From NCBI GenBank assembly GCA_030597485.1, contig JAUVRU010000083.1:1-7423 (forward strand): 7,423 nt of DNA. Reading direction: 5' to 3'. The notes under the pieces are model-generated. The model did not search any database and had not been told where the DNA came from. It saw only the letters and a list, made by a program, of their open reading frames with translations. The stretch is from Anaerolineae bacterium (GTDB lineage Bacteria > Chloroflexota > Anaerolineae > 4572-78 > NAK82). Position numbers and translations under genes: made by a program. Below, piece after piece: positions 5,339-7,423 of the stretch; the first letter of the stretch is position 1; each line of letters opens with the position of its first letter.

Positions 5339-6913
5339 TCAGCCACCCGGTTCAAGGGCCAAGGCGGCCACATACTGCGTCATAAAGCGTGGATCCTGAT
5401 CCAGGTCAATCTGCTCGACGCGGCCTGCCAACTCCTGGCTCCAGGCAAAGCCCTCGTCGGACAGGAACATAGCTGCCCCCAGGCCGGCGCCATTGGGAAT
5501 GGTCTCCACCACCTCACGGCGTACCGGTGGCAGCATGCCCACGCCCAGCACTGCCTCGATGTCAAGCTGGGCCCCGAAAGAACCGGTGAGGATGACTCGC
5601 TGCATATCGGACGGGCGCAGCCCAAGACGCTCCATCAAAACATCCATCGCGGCCCGCATCGCCCCTTTGGCCTTCTGCAGCTCACGTACGTCTGTTTGGG
5701 TGAAGCTCAGTTCGCCGTCCGACGACAACAGAATGCGCCGCCCGTTATCGCCCTGCACCAGACGGTCGGCGAACATGGGCGGATTCTGAGCGATGCGCCC
5801 ATCGGGCACGACCACCCCGGCCATTCGCAGCTGATGCACCATGCTCAACAGCCCAGAGCCGGTTAACCCAATCGGTGGCTCGTCCCCGATGGTGCCGAAA
5901 ACGAACTCGCCGTCCTTGATCTCAACGTCAACAATGGCACCATCCACCGCCCGGGTGCCACAAGAGATGTTCACTCCCTCAAAGGCTGGCCCGGCCGCTG
6001 TGGAGGCGGTGAGGATACGCCGGCCGTCGGTGACCATCACCTCGCCATTCGTGCCCAGGTCAATGGCGGCCATTGGACCAGGCGGGTCGTCGAATCCGAA
6101 ATAGGCCAGACATGCCAGGCAATCAGTGCCCACAAAGCCACCGATGAGTGGCGGCAGCGACACCCTGACTCCCTGAGGGAAGATGCCCCCCATCAGCGAT
6201 GCCGCATCGGGTATGGCCGCCTTGTCATACGGCTGAAACGGCATCACCGCCAGCGTGTCCACCGGCATCTGGGTCAGCAGGTGATGCATGGCCACATTGC
6301 CCACGATGACCACCCGCTCGATGCGTTCATAGATATGCTTCGACAGCTTGAGGGAGTCGACGGCTTGGTTAATGGAGGCCAGGGCCAGATTGTGCAGCCG
6401 CTCGCCGTTGTCCGGATTGCGCACGACGGCTGCCAGGCGAGAGATGACATCCCCCCCGAACACCGTCTGTTGGTTGAGGGTGGCGCTGCCAGCGCACACT
6501 TCGCCGTCGTCGAGCATGGTCAGGAAGGCAGCCACGGTGGTGGACCCCAGGTCAATGGCCAGGCCCAGAGGCACGGAGGTGTCCCGCTTGTATCGATTGC
6601 TGGCCCGGAAGCTCTTGTTGGAGTAGACAACGATGGGGGCCAGCGTTACCTTCGCATCATCCTGAATCCGAGCCCGACAGGCCAGCCGATAGCCGACCGC
6701 GCGCTCGCCCGGGGTCAGCTGTTCCAGCTCAATCTGGTCGAGCTGGCTGGCCCCCGCTTCTACTAACACCTTACACTTGCCACAGGTGCCGCGTCCGGCG
6801 CACGGCTGCTCCAGCGGTAGCCCCGTGGCGATGATCGCGTCGCCCAGGAGTGTGCCGGCGCCCGCTTCGGTCGTTTTTATCTCCTCGCCGTAGACAACTG
6901 TTACCTTGGGCAT
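5339..6913 (-). CDS. RACo-like corrinoid activation protein: 2Fe-2S ferredoxin domain plus ASKHA ATPase domain
   Basis: The product (524 residues) resembles the reductive activators of corrinoid proteins, which use ATP and a low-potential electron to return inactive Co(II) corrinoid to Co(I) so that methyl transfer can resume. The N-terminal ferredoxin domain (about 1-90) has C38, C44, C47 and C79 in a C-x5-C-x2-C-x31-C arrangement for a 2Fe-2S cluster. The ASKHA (actin/sugar kinase/Hsp70) part begins at about 116 with AIDLGSTT (119-126) and continues with GNVAMHHLL, AAIDLGTNGE, SCGTRAVDGAI, LTGSGLL and ILTGSFGAQLD, all as in the family (DUF4445/RACo type). Only about 35 residues separate the two parts, fewer than in the characterised Carboxydothermus RACo (about 630 residues, with linker and middle domains), so this is a short form. 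ATG at 6913 is preferred over GTG at 6970, which would overlap the upstream gene. It is the second gene of a minus-strand operon, 22 bases after the DUF1638 gene. The partner corrinoid protein is not in the window. Confidence 0.92.
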   Translation of the reverse strand: MPKVTVVYGEEIKTTEAGAGTLLGDAIIATGLPLEQPCAGRGTCGKCKVLVEAGASQLDQIELEQLTPGERAVGYRLACRARIQDDAKVTLAPIVVYSNKSFRASNRYKRDTSVPLGLAIDLGSTTVAAFLTMLDDGEVCAGSATLNQQTVFGGDVISRLAAVVRNPDNGERLHNLALASINQAVDSLKLSKHIYERIERVVIVGNVAMHHLLTQMPVDTLAVMPFQPYDKAAIPDAASLMGGIFPQGVRVSLPPLIGGFVGTDCLACLAYFGFDDPPGPMAAIDLGTNGEVMVTDGRRILTASTAAGPAFEGVNISCGTRAVDGAIVDVEIKDGEFVFGTIGDEPPIGLTGSGLLSMVHQLRMAGVVVPDGRIAQNPPMFADRLVQGDNGRRILLSSDGELSFTQTDVRELQKAKGAMRAAMDVLMERLGLRPSDMQRVILTGSFGAQLDIEAVLGVGMLPPVRREVVETIPNGAGLGAAMFLSDEGFAWSQELAGRVEQIDLDQDPRFMTQYVAALALEPGG

Positions 6914-6919
6914 GCCTGG

Positions 6920-6930
6920 CTTCCCCTCTC
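6920..6930 (-). promoter_or_regulatory. Ribosome binding site deciding the activator start
   Basis: Read on the minus strand, GAGAGGGGAAG ends 6 bases before the ATG at 6913-6911, in the 22-base gap after the upstream stop codon. It supports that ATG over the GTG at 6970 as the real start; the protein from 6913 also begins right at the ferredoxin fold (MPKVTVVYGE). Confidence 0.7.
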
Positions 6931-6935
6931 GCCGG

Positions 6936-7423
6936 TCAGGATATAAACTGCACCTGGCGGATCTCACCACCAGGTGGGATGACCAGGAAGTCGTCGTCCG
7001 CCATCTCTGGCGTCGTGGCTACCTCCAACAATCGACGCATATACGCGTCCGACCCCAGGATCTCTTCATAGCGCATTCCCCATCGCTGGCAGTAACGAGC
7101 CACCTCTTGCGCTCGGGGGCGGCATTCTTCCAGGTCAGCTTGGTCGTGGGCTACCAACGCCAGTCGCCTGTAGTTCTGGTATTGTTTTTCCATCAGCCAC
7201 TCAGCAGTTTCCGGGCCGTACTGAGACACATACAATTCGTAGGTGGCCAGTGGATCGACACCATATGGCGACACACCCTCTTCAGCCTGATCAATTCTTC
7301 TGTTGTTGGCCTCCAGCCAGCCTTTGCTCAGGTAATAAGTGCCCGGCTCTTCCTGAAACTCTTTCTGGTATGCCTCACGAGAGCCCAAAAAAATCGCGAT
7401 ACAGTCGTCAACCCGAGGCAGCA
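6936..7423 (-). CDS. DUF1638 family protein (5'-truncated)
   Basis: Only the C-terminal 161 residues are present; the frame is open to the right edge. The visible start reads LPRVDDCIAIFLGSREAY and continues GTYYLSKGWLE, matching the DUF1638 family pattern (P-R-x-x-D-C-I, L-G-S-R-x-x-Y, T-Y-Y-L-x-x-G-W). Later parts include NYRRLALVAHD and a C-terminal helical/beta segment ending QVQFIS. The function of DUF1638 is not established; family genes often sit in clusters with MttB-type methyltransferases, corrinoid proteins and RACo-like activators, which fits the activator gene 22 bases downstream. The TTG at 7388-7386 could be mistaken for a start, but the conserved residues before it (PRVDDCIAIF) show it is internal. 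A run of seven T within the coding strand (7393-7387) leaves the frame intact. It lacks transmembrane segments in the visible part. Confidence 0.85.
   Translation of the reverse strand, partial: LPRVDDCIAIFLGSREAYQKEFQEEPGTYYLSKGWLEANNRRIDQAEEGVSPYGVDPLATYELYVSQYGPETAEWLMEKQYQNYRRLALVAHDQADLEECRPRAQEVARYCQRWGMRYEEILGSDAYMRRLLEVATTPEMADDDFLVIPPGGEIRQVQFIS

Noticed and set aside
6911..6970. GTG at 6970 as the start of the activator gene
   Set aside because: It would add 19 residues (an Arg-rich stretch) before the ferredoxin fold and overlap the DUF1638 gene by 35 bases, whereas the ATG at 6913 has a good ribosome binding site and begins the fold.
7386..7388. TTG as the start of the DUF1638 gene
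   Set aside because: The frame continues to the window edge and encodes conserved family residues (PRVDDCIAIF) before this codon, so the gene is truncated by the window.
7387..7393. Seven-base homopolymer as a programmed frameshift or phase-variation tract
   Set aside because: The frame is intact and conserved on both sides, and a run of seven encoding Ile-Phe-Leu is not unusual; no alternative frame downstream looks used.
1..7423. A defence, mobile or biosynthetic system spanning the window
   Set aside because: No transposase, integrase, CRISPR-like repeat series, toxin-antitoxin pair, nuclease or synthase genes were found; the recognisable genes are metabolic and the operons are consistent with ordinary chromosomal DNA.

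Overview
This 7.4 kb stretch of GC-rich bacterial chromosome holds six genes, two of them cut by the window edges. It most resembles Chloroflexota of the Anaerolineae/Caldilineae type. The reasons are the RVYMPAVMK-type segment in a secreted protein (such segments are common in secreted proteins of that group), the pairing of a DUF1638 protein with an ASKHA/2Fe-2S corrinoid activator, and the type of 2-oxoacid dehydrogenase genes. This placement is inference from family knowledge, not from a marker gene.

Layout, left to right. (1) Positions 1-2268, plus strand: the end of an E1-beta gene and a complete E2 gene of a 2-oxoacid dehydrogenase complex (pyruvate, acetoin or branched-chain type), overlapping by one base. 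The E2 appears to carry two consecutive peripheral-subunit (E3)-binding domains. (2) Positions 2269-2580: a 312-base gap containing a perfect 12-bp inverted repeat, a promoter candidate and a perfect 13-bp stem-loop just after the predicted transcription start. (3) Positions 2581-3840, plus strand: a secreted protein of unknown function. (4) Positions 3841-4079: a gap with a second promoter candidate. (5) Positions 4080-5258, plus strand: a PLP-dependent class I/II aminotransferase of the AlaC/DapL-like group. (6) Positions 5259-5338: an 80-base convergent gap with a hairpin that best fits a terminator for the minus-strand genes. (7) Positions 5339-7423, minus strand: a DUF1638 gene running off the right edge, followed after 22 bases by a RACo-like activator gene.

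The genes form three or four separate transcription units. The E1-beta/E2 pair would oxidatively decarboxylate a 2-oxoacid (or cleave acetoin) to an acyl-CoA. The DUF1638/activator pair points to a corrinoid-dependent methyl-transfer system whose methyltransferase and corrinoid protein probably lie beyond the right edge. The aminotransferase and the secreted protein look like single-gene units. No tRNA, rRNA, CRISPR array or insertion sequence was seen. Most of the window is ordinary metabolism; the least explained parts are the structured DNA at 2352-2547, the secreted protein and the E2 domain layout.
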